Shown here in pieces: positions 1 to 12,043 of a DNA stretch of 64,000 nt; position 1 is the first letter of the stretch; every line of letters begins with the position of its first letter. The stretch lies in the NCBI RefSeq assembly GCF_000090795.2, contig NW_003546296.1, positions 198,235-262,234 of the forward strand. The letters are read 5' to 3'. The notes beneath the pieces are model-generated. The model was not told where the DNA came from. It ran no database searches and saw nothing but the letters and a program-made list of their open reading frames with translations. The position numbers and the translations under genes were made by a program. The stretch comes from Amphimedon queenslandica (lineage: Eukaryota > Porifera > Demospongiae > Haplosclerida > Niphatidae).

Positions 1-58
1 ATATGGACATTTTGTAATGTCCATATACTAAAGTACCTCTGAAATGAGGACACCTCTG

Positions 59-579
59 TATTAAGGACAGGTAGTGTGGGCCCAATGGTGTCCTTAATAA
101 AGAGGCTACACTGTACATGTATTAAGGACAGGTAGTGTGGGCCCAATGGTGTCCTTAATAAAGAGGCTACACTGTACATGTATTAAGGACAGGTAGTGTG
201 GGCCCAATGGTGTCCTTAATAAAGAGGCTACACTGTACATGTATTAAGGACAGGTAGTGTGGGCCCAATGGTGTCCTTAATAAAGAGGCTACACTGTACA
301 TGTATTAAGGACAGGTAGTGTGGGCCCAATGGTGTCCTTAATAAAGAGGCTACACTGTACATGTATTAAGGACAGGTAGTGTGGGCCCAATGGTGTCCTT
401 AATAAAGAGGCTACACTGTACATGTATTAAGGACAGGTAGTGTGGGCCCAATGGTGTCCTTAATAAAGAGGCTACACTGTACATGTATTAAGGACAGGTA
501 GTGTGGGCCCAATGGTGTCCTTAATAAAGAGGCTACACTGTACATGTATTAAGGACAGGTAGTGTGGGCCCAATGGTGT
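59..579. repeat. 61-bp tandem satellite, about 8.5 copies
   Basis: Nearly identical 61-bp units follow one another from about 59 to 579; the phase moves by one base per 60-base line. Each unit holds an inverted repeat, ATTAAGGACA and TGTCCTTAAT, around a GGGCCC centre, so single strands could fold. Bases 1-58 are a non-tandem flank that matches another place in the window (10022-10110), so the array seems to have grown from one end of a dispersed element. It lies just 3' of MED18. Confidence 0.95.
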
Positions 580-611
580 ATGTGTAATGTTAGAAACTTA
601 ACAATAACGAT

Positions 612-3600
612 TTATATTTGGGAAAGAGAGAGAGAGGACTGTGGGAAGAAAGTGTAGAGAGAGAGAGAGAGGGAGGAAAAAAGAGAAGGAAAGATTTTTA
701 AAGGATACGATTTAAGGTGCTCCGCCATGTTTTTCATTTCCAAACCAACAGCATCTTGACCGGAGGCAGCAACAGCTGACATTTCAATTAAATAATTAGG
801 AGCGACAAGTTGAGCACTTTCAACATCACCTTGATCACTCTAGAGCATAAACAAAGATTAAAACAAAGATAAACAAAAGATAAACAATTGTAATAATAAA
901 CAACAAAGAGGGCTACTGATGAGATCATGAACCACATCAACACCATAATTAGTTTAAATACGGAACTATCTGAACCCTTCACTCCATAAACAAATAACCT
1001 CCTGTTTAGTACAGCTGCATATACACAAGGGCTTTTATTACCATTAATGGAACACGATACCACCCACATGATGGCCACATCTTCTCTTATTTATTTACGT
1101 AAAGTACAAGAATGGCTAAGGTTGAGTAGACAAGTGACAGCTGGAATTCCAACCACAATCATGCCAATAATTTTTACTATTACATGGTCTAATGGACTCT
1201 GCATTATTGAAGACATAAGTCACGTTCAGACAGTCCAGTCTATTCCACCAGCAACAGACAGTCTGTACCTGTCAAGGCTGTCTAATTGAAATATTGTGTG
1301 TTTGTGTGTGATCATGTCACATATGTATCTACGTAGCTTTGGCAGACCAGCCTAATTTTATTTCAAATATATTTTCTGATACCATATTGAATCACAATGT
1401 CAAATCACACTACCATTCAAATAAATGACATATTACATGATATTAGACAATAAAAATAATTATTAAAAGACAGACGGTAATTAGTGTATTTTGTCAACCA
1501 CAGCAGGTGCTCTGTGTCTGTAGCAGGTGGCAATGTATTTCAATGTATCAACACTTTAACACTTTAAATATACACCACAGCTGCCATAGAGCCTAAGAAT
1601 CTTCAATGAATCAAGCAAAGATACCAATTTAAATCAACGTTTGCTGATTCTGATCATGACATTGGTTATATCACTAAGAGATAACATTCAACATTGACTT
1701 CCAGCTAGTCTATGATCATTAAAGCAAAGTTATGAGTGACTGTTTTGTTGCCTAGAGCAACTGCTATGGTTGCTAAGAGTGACATTACACCTTGTGTCAA
1801 CAAACTCAGGAAATGTCCTCCAGTAGATTATACTATATACTGATAATGTACAATCAACAGTTCCTGTTACTATGATGATGACTGATGATGAGGTCACACT
1901 ATAAATAGATATACACAAGTAATAGGAAAGAGAGTGCCAAGTGATATCATGGTAATAGTTACAATATTTTCAAGAAATGGAAAGTGTCATTGTCAGATTA
2001 GTGACTCCTCTGTATGTTTACAAGGTAGACTGGTTATCAAGTAGTTATTAATGGTATCATTTACATGTATGCGTCCAAATAATTGCTTTATTATTATTAT
2101 TATTATTATTAAATTGTATTTTAATTATATTTAGTCTTATCGTTAATAAAAGTTCAAGGTGGGTCACTGAACTTGAGTGGGTGACACAACATGTCATGTA
2201 TAAAGATCAGAATATGTACTAATGTATTTTAGTTTAAAAATCAATTCTTAGACAAATTAAGCTCACAGCATATAGTAGAAATTAATAAACAAGAAGACAT
2301 GCACTCATAAACATCATCTCCTAAACTGATACAAACTAGTTCCAAATTCCCATACATACACCTAATACTTGTACATGTAAACATAGATGTATATGTACAT
2401 GTACATGTACATGTACACATAGATTTGAAATAAAGAGAGAGGGGGAGACTAATTGTCTCATTACTGGACTACTTTCTACTGAAATACTATACAATATTTA
2501 TCTTCACATTATCAAGTTTTCCCTTTTCCCAGCAAAAACAACCATTAGGTCATGGCTGTATAGTAAAAATGGCCCAGTTAGCTATCTTGTGGTCATATTT
2601 TGTCAGCTTCTACTCTCCTTAATGAGTGACATAGACCATTCCTTTATTATCAAATTTGGCAGCTTCAAGTACAACAGTATAACATCACAAGCTAATAATA
2701 GACACTGTAACAATGTGACTGGCTCTCTGTGTGGATGAACAAACAACATTATAAAACCAATAAGATAATACAGCAAAGAATGTGATTAGTACTGATGGAC
2801 ACTATAAGTTATAATGAGAAAGGGAGGAGGGGTAGTTTGTACACAGTCATTAATGTTCCATTAAACAATACTATGCTTTATTATTGTTCCCATTGTTCTA
2901 TTATTATTGTTATTATTATTATTATTATTTTATTGCTATATTGTGTTAATTGTCTGTCTCAAAGGTTTATCTGAAAGCGTTGATTATCATTCAAGTCAAA
3001 CTAGAAGGAAAAGTTTGCATACAATGTACCTGAACATCAAAGAGATCCATGACTTTGTATTCAATACACAATTACCAAGAGTACAGGGCCGACAGTATAA
3101 CAGTCATTAACAAAATGACACAATTTAAGACATGACAGTAGTACGGTACTTACAGCCTTGGCAACAGTTACCAGGGCAACCAGTGGCTTTAGCAACCATC
3201 AAAGGAGGAGTTGATGAGGAGCCATGATTATTACTATTAGGATGATGGAGTGATGTCATTGTTTAAAGTTGAAGTAAGATATGTTAGAGAAACGGACCAG
3301 TTCTTCATAATTAACACACATTCTTGACGCATGGAGATAATAATAATAACAATCATAATAGTTATGACAGTTGCCAGGAAGTACAAAATGGTGAGAAAAG
3401 GGAGAAGATGTGTAAAGTATGTCTTAAATCATGTGTCAATCAATACTTATAGGATAAGAGGAGTGTGGCCTCAAATCACTAGAGAGATGTAATCATGTAG
3501 CAGTTTTGAAAAAATACGTAACTAAAAATATGTTAGGAATTCCAGGAATGTTAATCAAGTGTTACTACAAAGTGTCGTACTACTGTACATGATTAATAAT

Positions 3601-4510
3601 AATTCATAAGGTTTAGTGCCGATCATCAAAGAGAAGGTGGTTTGCAAACAAATTGTAGTAATTAAATGGAGTAGCAAAAGGGAGTCAGGCAGACAGCCAT
3701 GATCAACATCACAAAAATTAATATTTAATAATTATTTATTTATATTTATATGCTAATTAATAACTTGATAATATTTTACATTAACATTTTACAAGTAAAA
3801 TTGGCACAAATTTTCAGCTGCATTAACCAATAGAACGTTTGTTGCCATGGTAATTATTAATATACCTGTAGTAACTGGAAGACAAGGATCTTCATTGGAC
3901 CTTTTTTAAATAGAAACCCTTTCATGAAGAACTCATACACAGGCCTAGGGGAGAGAGAGAGGGAGAGAGAGAGAGGAAGAGAGAGGGAGAGGAAGACAAT
4001 AAAAGGTTGTTCATGATGCCTGAGGCCATGCAGTAGCAGGCCACACAGCTTATCTCTGAGTGATTTGTTTTGGCTACAATCATTAACACTTCCCTCCCAA
4101 AATTCCATTCCCATGTACTTCACATAATGTTCCCTTTTTCCTTCTCTTTTCCTCCCCCTAACAATATCTCACCCATATCTTCTACACCATGATCTCTTCC
4201 AGCCCCCCCCCCCTCCCCTTCCCTCTCTCTCTCTCTCTATGATACGTACACAAATCCTATTTCTCTAAGATACTCCACCAGGTTATGACTGCAGCCAGCA
4301 TGGACGCACGTCCTAACAGCTGTAGGCCTGTTTGGGTCACTGATTTCTAATTGTCCATGATACGAGAGTATTCTAAATGTACAAAATGTTGCAAGCTATG
4401 AATATTAATCAGCCACACCCCTCAATTAATGCATTAATTACTTACAGTGGAGCGTTGGGAAGATCGAGCGATTGTCTTACATGCAGTCTTGAGGTATTCT
4501 GAGAATCTAA

Positions 4511-4543
<33 letters not shown>

Positions 4544-4861
4544 ATTAATAATTAATTTTTAATAACTTTTAATTAATAGTTTTAATTAATTGATTCAAAT
4601 TTCGCGTGACCACGCCCCCCACAGCTAACCAATCTTCATTGTGATCTCTCTATCAGTGAAAGTGGTCAGTCCTACTCCTTCCCTCCCTCCCTCTCTCCCT
4701 CCTCCACCTCCTCTAGAGCTGCTGCTAGTGGTATAGTCACAGAGACCTCTTAAACGGTGAAGGAGGGTTGGTAAGTTAGCTTCTGTTATGCTTCCATAAA
4801 GAAGGAACTCATATTGCTGTCCTTTAGCCACAGAACCAACAGATAGAGAACCAGCAGACAT
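612..4861 (-). CDS. MED18: Mediator complex subunit 18
   Basis: MED18 is a head-module subunit of Mediator, which links transcription factors to RNA polymerase II in the nucleus. Exons (transcript order): 4861-4630, 4506-4446, 4372-4250, 3944-3866, 839-612; they join in frame to 240 aa (human 208). Visible family blocks are LLHRLRGLCD near the N-terminus, a central block ending in EYLREIGF, EFFMKGFLFKKGPMKILVF, and YLIEMSAVAASGQD then EMKNMAEHLK at the end. The last intron (840-3865) is unusually long at 3 kb. The last 30 or so residues are low-complexity Ser/Leu and doubtful: GTATCCTTT, a perfect U12-type donor, starts right after base 709, so the true last exon may be spliced elsewhere, perhaps beyond the window. 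The ATG at 4861 is 185 bp from the divergent UBE4B start. Confidence 0.88.
840..3865 (-). other. 3-kb last intron of MED18
   Basis: This is by far the longest gene-free stretch in the first 10 kb. I see AT-rich sequence, a (TTA)n run near 2090-2110, a tandem GTACAT tract near 2393-2415 and a (TTA)n run near 2900-2930. No exon-like block with homology or a convincing RNA gene was seen on either strand; the short open frames here have no recognisable similarity. Confidence 0.6.
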
Positions 4862-5046
4862 TTTATCTAGAGAAAGAAAGGTGTTGTCCTAGGGCGGGAC
4901 GACCACACCTGCTTTTAGTGATGATGTGGTCTTGAAGTGTTGTATATATAGAATCCAGAGTATTCTCTGTATTATTATTATTATTATCATTATTATTATT
5001 GTAACTGTTTTCTTAGGGAGGTGATTTCTTTTAAATTGAAGGAGAC
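4862..5046. promoter_or_regulatory. Bidirectional promoter, MED18 / UBE4B
   Basis: Only 185 bp separate the start codons of MED18 (-) and UBE4B (+), so both 5' UTRs and the promoter must share this interval. It has a small GC-rich patch (GGGCGGGACG), a CCACACC box and an AT-rich right half. No TATA box was assigned to either gene with confidence. Confidence 0.6.
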
Positions 5047-6058
5047 ATGAGTTCTGAACAATCTGAGGAATTATCCAGGGATGAGGTGAGAATATGTGTA
5101 CATGTACATCTACAATATATATTTATATTTTCATGTATTTTATAAAATAACTATATAATCATTACTTTGTGTAAATCTCTCCCTTTCCCCTACTCTCAGA
5201 TGAGAAGGAGGCGGTTGGAAAGGTTACAGCGTCCTAACCAGTTATCAGTTTCTGGTACTCAACCATCAGCTCGCACTCCCTCCCCCTCCCCCTCTAAAGG
5301 ATCGCAAGTCACTGTAACCTCTCCCACTTCACCTTTAAAAGTATGTGTTTGTGGGTGTGGTTTAACTAGCTATTGCCATGCCCATTACATGAACATAGGA
5401 TTCTTTATCAAGCGATATTCTGGCCACACCCAGTTCTTCAGTTGAGCCAATGGAATTATCTTCCTATGACACACCCCCTACCTCACTTCAGTCAGCCCCG
5501 CCCCATTCTCTGCTCTCTAGAGTATTCAGAGTCTATTACACAGTGAGTGGGTTTGGTCAGGGGGTGTGGTTTATAGTGTTCATTTTAGCCTGTAAGTGTT
5601 GATGAGAGAGAAATAGTTGAACTGAATTCTTTGAGAGGAAACATCGAGAATAACGGAGATACAGGTTAATAAATATTTATTTATTTATTCATTCATTTAT
5701 TTATTTATTTGTTTTAGCGTTTGTTGATTATTCTGATTTGGTATCTCAGCTATTGATGGAACGGCTTTTTCTGTTTCATCAAGCCACACCTACTCATGAC
5801 CACGCCTCCTCTAAACGGAAGGAAATGGTGTCTTATTTAATTGAAAGTTATAACAGACTTATACTTGAAGATAGACACATCAAGGTGACTTATTATCACT
5901 GTTAGATATAGGAATAAATTTTGAGAGACTAATCTATAACTAAAAATAGGAGATTTAAGGAGGCCTTGGGCTAAATATGAGAGACCAAAAGTCTCCTAAA
6001 CTCCCTCTAGATCTACTAGTGATTATCATCATCATCATTATTATTATTATTATTATTA

Positions 6059-6111
<53 letters not shown>

Positions 6112-7433
6112 GATACACATGTCATTTACACGAATGCTTTAGGATAAAACTAGTCTAAGAGGAGAAGTCATCTTTATTTGTAAGGGGATGATCACTTCTT
6201 TCCTATCGTCAGTTCTTTGTGGAAACTTTGACACGGACTCAAAAGACACTAACAAGTATAATTATTATTAATTTCATTATTTTATTTATTTTTGCAATGT
6301 AGCTCTGCCCTGATGCCACACCTCCTGTGTCACCCCTCCAGTTGTATGCCGTTGGACTTGTTGTCTGAGTTGGTTTTGTTTTGTCATAACGAAGAACCTT
6401 CTGGAGAAACTTTGAAAAAGGTTTGTTGTGATTATGCATGTTCATGTATTTGTGAATTTAAAGAAAATTATAAAATTTATTGTATCTGTACATTGTACAT
6501 GTACTGTAGGTCTTTTCTCCAGTTCTGTCCTGTCTTCATGAGACAGTGAAGAGGTATACCCCACTCACCGAGGGATGTCTAGTTCCTGTTTCAGTACTAG
6601 CCAGTTTATGTGAAATTAAAATAGCCAATGGATCACTAAGACCCATCTGTCAACTGGTAATAATAATAATAATTAATTATAATGATATTTCTCAGGTTGT
6701 TAATAATGAAAGATGGCTGCCTTTAGGTGAATCCTCTAAATCTGGTCGGAAATTCCAAAATGAAACTTTCCTCGGACCTTTTCTCTCTCTCTCGGGCTTT
6801 GTAGAAGACAGTGTATGTATTTATAATATTATTAAGAATATTTTACATCATATTTCCGCCAGGTTGAAGTCAAAAATCATTATTTGTCTGAGAGTTTGTC
6901 GTCAGCACACGAGGCTCATTCACTGGGCATGGCTATAGTCCAAACACTTAATGCATCAAGAGTGAGGGGAGGGAGGGAGGGAGGGAGAGAAGTTTGTTTT
7001 AAATTGTATCTCTTCTTTTATCGTCTCTTAACAGGAAGAGATGTTCAAGGTGATTCATTCTTTGCTTCGTTGTACGGAAACACGTGATAGCACCTTGAAC
7101 TATTTGAGCCAGCTATTGATTGCTAATTCAAAAAAGTCCCAGCTGCTGTCAGACAGGAGGCTAGTCTCAACTGATGGATTCATGCTTAACCTCCTCCACA
7201 TAATGCAGCAGCTGAACAACAAAGTTAAAACCAGCACTGTTAGTTTAAAGTCACAATGCATGAACATGTACATTGTATGTGCTTCCTTTGTTAGGTTGAT
7301 GCTCAGTATGTTCTAAGATCTGATTGTAGAGTCCCTTTTACCCAAGAGACGAGATTAGGCTGCTCTGAGAAACAACTGGAAGAATGGAAAAGAGTAAAAG
7401 GTATTGTCACTATAATTTTATTATTATTATTAC

Positions 7434-7464
<31 letters not shown>

Positions 7465-8448
7465 TATTATTAGAAATAAGCTCAAAACCAGTCAAGTTTC
7501 CTACTGAGTGTTTCTTCATGACAGCTGAATGTCACCACCTCTCTGTCTCCCCAGTCATCAGGAGGTACAAGCAAGGGATGAGGGACATAAGGCAACTCTC
7601 ACAGGTTAATTAACTATTCATTAATAACCATTAATAACTATTAATAACCATTAATAACCATTAATAACTATTCATTTAGATGATTGAAGAGAGTCGGTTG
7701 CTACAGCGACCAGTTCCTGACAAAGCGAAGGAGCGTTACCAGGTAATGGCTCGCTGGAAGTCAAACTGGGACTCTCTCGTGGCGGACAGAGAGTTCCTCC
7801 ATCAGTGCAGCCATTACTACTCCACCTGTACCCAATGGATGATCTCTTTACTCTCCTCTGATAACGAGTAAGACTCTCACAACCTCCATGATACCGTTGC
7901 TATGTTACCGTTGCTATGGTTTCTCGTAGTCCTTCTCTTCCATTACCTAAGACTCCCCCTCAGACCTTTGCTGGGCTTCCAGAGTTCTTCCTTGAAGATA
8001 TGACTGATTTCTATATATTCTGTTCTCAGTAGGTAGCCATTTTGTAAGGCAATGGACCAAACCTCCTCTTCCTCCCTCCCTCCCTCCCCTCCTCTCTCTC
8101 TTTCTTTATTCCATTAGGTTTTCTCCTGCTGTTCTGGATGAATCTAGTTTTATTCCAGTAACAGTCCTAACTGTGCTATTGCTAGCTACTCCAAAGTATA
8201 TCAACAATCCTTACCTCACTGCTAAACTAGCTGAAGTAAGCTCCACATGTTCCAACATACTTTAATACGGTCTCATTCTGTACATGTAATTCTCTACAGC
8301 TGATATTCCTCAATACACCTGGTGTTCAGGACTATAATCACACTCTTTTTGATCTATTTCTCTCTCATCCATTATCAACGTCATCCCTTGCGTCCTCTTT
8401 AATGAGACTCTACATTGGTAAACACAAACAATAACATTATCAGCACTC

Positions 8449-8488
<40 letters not shown>

Positions 8489-11414
8489 GATTGTGAGAAT
8501 ATGGGAGGTAGTAATGAGTTTTATGATAAGTTTTCCGTCCGTTATCATCTCTCAGTAATCCTGCGGCTCCTTTGGGAGAATCCTGAACACAGAAGAACCT
8601 TTTTATCGGAAAGCAGGTTAGCTAATAATACAACATGTTTCTGGTTTTTGACCAATCAAATTACCTTATTTATTTCCTTAGTAACAGTCGTGACGGCGCC
8701 CCCTTCGTGAGGTTCGTGAACATGTTGATTAATGATACCACGTTCCTCTTGGACGAGTCGTTGGACACTTTGAAGTCGATCCATGAGACCCAGGAGGCAA
8801 TGAAGGACGAGAGAGGGTGGGCCAGTCAACCTCAGGTAGGAGGAGCCTTGCACAGCTTCACCAACTCAATTTATATTAACATGATACATGTTCTTGTGTA
8901 CTGTACATGGTCTCGGGCCAAATTTTCCTCAAAATGAAAAGTAGAGAATTCTCAATTTTTATAACATTCCCTGATACATATACATGTTCTTATGTTGTGT
9001 AAAAAGTTTGAGCTGATTCCGATCAAATTTGGATTTTTTACAAATTTTTAAAGTTGCTCCAAAATCGGGTAAAAGTCCCTGTACTATAGTACATGGTCTC
9101 TGGCCAAATTTCGCCAAAAATGAAAAGTAGAGAATTCTCAATTTTTATAACATTCCCTGATACATATACATGTTCTTATGCTGTGTAGAAAGTTTGAGCT
9201 GATTCTGATCAAATTTGGATTTTTTACAAATTTTTAAAGTTACTCCAAAATCAGGTAAAAGTCCCTGTACTATATATAGTACAGGGACTTTTGCAAAATT
9301 TTGCTCAAAATGAAAAGTAGAGAATTCTTAATTTTTATAACATTCCCTGATACATATACATGTTTTTATGTTGTGTAGAAAGTTTGAACTGATTCCAATC
9401 AAATTTGGATTTTTTACGAATTTTTAAAGTTGCTCCAAAATCGGGTAAAAGTTCCTGTACTATAGTACATGGTCTCTGGCCAAATTTTGCCAAAAATGAA
9501 AAGTAGAGAATTCTCAATTTTTATAACATTCCGTGATACATATACATGTTCTTATGCTGTGTAGAAAGTTTGAGCTGATTCCGATCAAATTTGGATTTTT
9601 TACGAATTTTTAAATTGTTCTAAAGTTAGGCTAAAGTCCCTGTACTATTATAGTACATGGTCTTGGGCCAAATTTTATCAAAAATGAAAAGTAGAGAATT
9701 CTCAATTATTTAAATTGTTCTTCTCTATAGTCCATGCAGGATTCAAGACTCCACCAGTTAGCTCAAGATGAGAGGCAGTGTCGCTCTTATCTCACTCTGG
9801 CTACTGAGACCCTCACCACATTCCACTACCTCAGCAAAGAGATTCAACAACCTTTCCTTAGACCTGTAAGACTAACCTGCTCATCTGGTTTCAATACCCT
9901 AATGCTCCACCCACTTTAATTAGGAAATGGTCGTACGTGTCAGCTCAATGCTGAACTTTAACCTTCAGCAGCTGTGTGGTCCGAAATGCAGCGGATTAAA
10001 GGTTGGTTTAAACTTTACCTTATAATGAGGACATTTTGTAATGTCCCATTTGGTACAAACCTATACAAAAAGTGCCTCTGAAATGAGGACACCTCTGTAT
10101 TAAGGACAAAAGTACATGTACTTTTGAAATATACATGTACATGTATACGATGGATGGTTTATATATAGTGAGGCTGAGACAGTTTGACTGAGTGTACACT
10201 TATAGTATCTTCATTCTGCCAAGACACAAACCACACACACTCCTAGAGTTATCTATACTTATAGTACACGTACTCTGTATATGTACAATGTACAGTAGTT
10301 ATGATAATGTATGATAATGGCGTACACTATAGTGTATCTACTGTATCTCTTCTTGATTATGATAAAGTGACTGTTTGTTTGAAGAAGTGGTAGACATAAG
10401 CAATAAAGAAGAGACATACCCTGATAGCCATTGCTGATTTATAAGGAGACACACTTTGAGATTGTCATAAAATGTACCACTTTAACTGACAGACACTCTC
10501 TATAGCGTACACCTCCATTTAACGGACAGCACCTAGTGTACCAATTACATTCCTTACTATATAAAATAACCTCCACATAAAAGACACAGTGTCCATTATG
10601 TATTGAGGCTAGTTTGTTGCGTTTTTTTTTCTCTTTAGGTCGAAGAGCCAGAGAAATACAATTTCTCTCCAAAGACACTCCTTGATCTACTCACCGATAT
10701 ATACCTCCATCTTTCTGATGGTGACGGGCTAGCTAGAGCCATTGTAATGGACGACAGATCCTACAGAAAAGAACTGTTTGACCAGTGCATTAGGATACTA
10801 TATAACAGGGGGATCAAGAGTAAAGTGAGTACATATATGTACATGTACATGTAGTGTGGCTCTTTCTTGTTAGGAGGCTATTGAGAGGTTTCAAGCTTTT
10901 GTTCAAAAGGTTGAAGCAGAGGCAGTTGTGTGCATGAGACAAGAGATTGTCATCTCTGATGTACCCGATGAATTCAAAGGTATGCTACATACAGAGGAGG
11001 AGTACACTTACTGTTATGATAATTATAATAGCTACACTTGTACATGTACATGTACATGATTATGTAGCAGCTGCCTCTTGTGCTTAATTAATTGCTGGAG
11101 CAGGTGGTGGTAGCAAGTAATTATTTGAACTAATTGGCATGTAGTGTCTGGGGAAGACAGTCTGTCTTGTAATCCTAATGAATAGTAAAGATTACTCTCT
11201 CCTCCTCTTAGACCCCATTATGGATACTCTCATGAATGATCCTGTACAGCTGCCTAGTGGAGTTATTGTAGACCGTCCTGTTATAGTGAGGCACCTCCTC
11301 AACTCGTCTCAGGATCCGTTTAACAGGCAGAGACTCACGATAGATATGCTCCAACCAGCGACGGAGCTTTTAGGAAGAATTAACAAGTGGAAAGCTGACC
11401 GGGGTCTGATTTAA
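5047..11414 (+). CDS. UBE4B: Ubiquitin conjugation factor E4 B (U-box E3/E4 ligase)
   Basis: UBE4B extends ubiquitin chains on pre-ubiquitinated substrates and works with p97/VCP. Twenty-four exons join in frame to 1,037 aa: 5047-5085, 5200-5340, 5399-5542, 5589-5664, 5718-5884, 6143-6255, 6303-6420, 6510-6656, 6696-6812, 6863-6961, 7035-7238, 7295-7400, 7474-7604, 7680-7867, 7930-8028, 8118-8235, 8300-8417, 8490-8616, 8682-8835, 9731-9865, 9924-10001, 10639-10824, 10874-10979, 11212-11414. The N-terminus ([15 protein letters not shown]) matches UBE4B rather than UBE4A. The Ufd2 core is clear ([29 protein letters not shown], [26 protein letters not shown]). The C-terminal U-box runs from [17 protein letters not shown] to DPFNRQRLT and a stop soon after, as in the family. 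Two introns carry repeats: 8836-9730 (palindrome family) and 10002-10638 (MITE-like sequence). Confidence 0.96.
8890..9715 (-). repeat. Palindrome-centred ~186-bp repeats, 4-5 copies, in a UBE4B intron
   Basis: Four to five head-to-tail units share GAGAATTCTCAATTTTTATA, CATTCCCTGATACATATACA and a centre CTGTACTATAGTACATGG. They are the reverse complement of the array at 61.1 kb, so they lie antisense to UBE4B. Open frames of 60 aa at 8959-9141 and 9335-9517 (minus strand) are part of the repeat. One copy has a longer centre, CTGTACTATATATAGTACAG. Confidence 0.9.
10002..10638. mobile_element. UBE4B intron with two MITE-like fragments
   Basis: The intron begins with sequence closely matching bases 1-80 of the window (GACATTTTGTAATGTCC, then CTCTGAAATGAGGACACCTC). 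Its 3' half (about 10440-10600) is the reverse complement of 38860-39000: both hold CACCTCCATTTAACGGACAG and ACACTAGGTGCTGTCC, in opposite orientations. The pattern of short ggacac/gtgtcc arms and no coding capacity fits a non-autonomous DNA transposon family. The superfamily was not identified. Confidence 0.65.
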
Positions 11415-12043
11415 GATGATAGATAAATAACGATTAAATTATGATTATTTATTCTGATTATTTTTCCTGCTTTAGCTCATAATAATAACAATAATATTAA
11501 GAAAAGTAATCTAATTTGTTTTTTGCATAAACAAAGAGAAAGAGCGGGCCTTTGATGAGGCAAGTTATTGCATTTTTCAGGAGAGAATCTGATTGGTCGG
11601 TTCTGTATTAGCCACACCCATTTATGGGACCACGCCCATTCCCTGTGAGTTAATCAATGGCGCTCGTTCTAGGCGCTTACCCTTTCCTCGAGTAAAAGTG
11701 CAGGCGAGAGACAGCAGGCCCTCCAAAACACCATCCCCTCCCTTTGTACCCTTCCCTTATTAACAGGAGCTCACCCTCCCGCTGGGAGCTAGCCTCCTTC
11801 AGTGTAAGTTAAAGCAAGACACGCTGATATCTTTAAGGAGCGGTTTTGGTTTAAGTAGGAGGCTAGAGCAGCAAACGCGACTGCTTGTAGCTTACAGCCT
11901 TGTGCATGCAGGCATCCCAAAAGTATGGCTGCTTCGCTATATTGTATTTTGCTACTGCATTCTAACTAAGAACTCCATTTTTCTCATTCTTCTTCACTTT
12001 CTGCAGGATTAAGCTCTGTCTCTCTCTCTCTCTGGAGCTGATT
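11415..12043 (+). promoter_or_regulatory. Upstream region of the SNAG-like zinc-finger gene
   Basis: This is the gap between the UBE4B stop and the zinc-finger ATG. It is more GC-rich than other spacers, with a CCAAT box in reverse (GATTGGTCGG near 11589) and paired CCACACCCA/CCACGCCCA boxes near 11611-11639. An AG followed by a pyrimidine-rich leader (11990-12040) just before the ATG suggests a non-coding first exon. Nothing coding was seen. Confidence 0.45.

Noticed and set aside
59-579. CRISPR-like array
   Set aside because: Units are identical over their whole 61 bp, with no variable spacers, and the genome is eukaryotic.
788-1289. Open frames in the MED18 intron and terminal exon region
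   Set aside because: They overlap the true last exon in other frames or lie in AT-rich intron, with no similarity or splice support.
8959-9517. 60-aa repeat frames as transposase remnants
   Set aside because: No catalytic motif, and the frame exists only because of the repeated unit; kept just as a repeat property.
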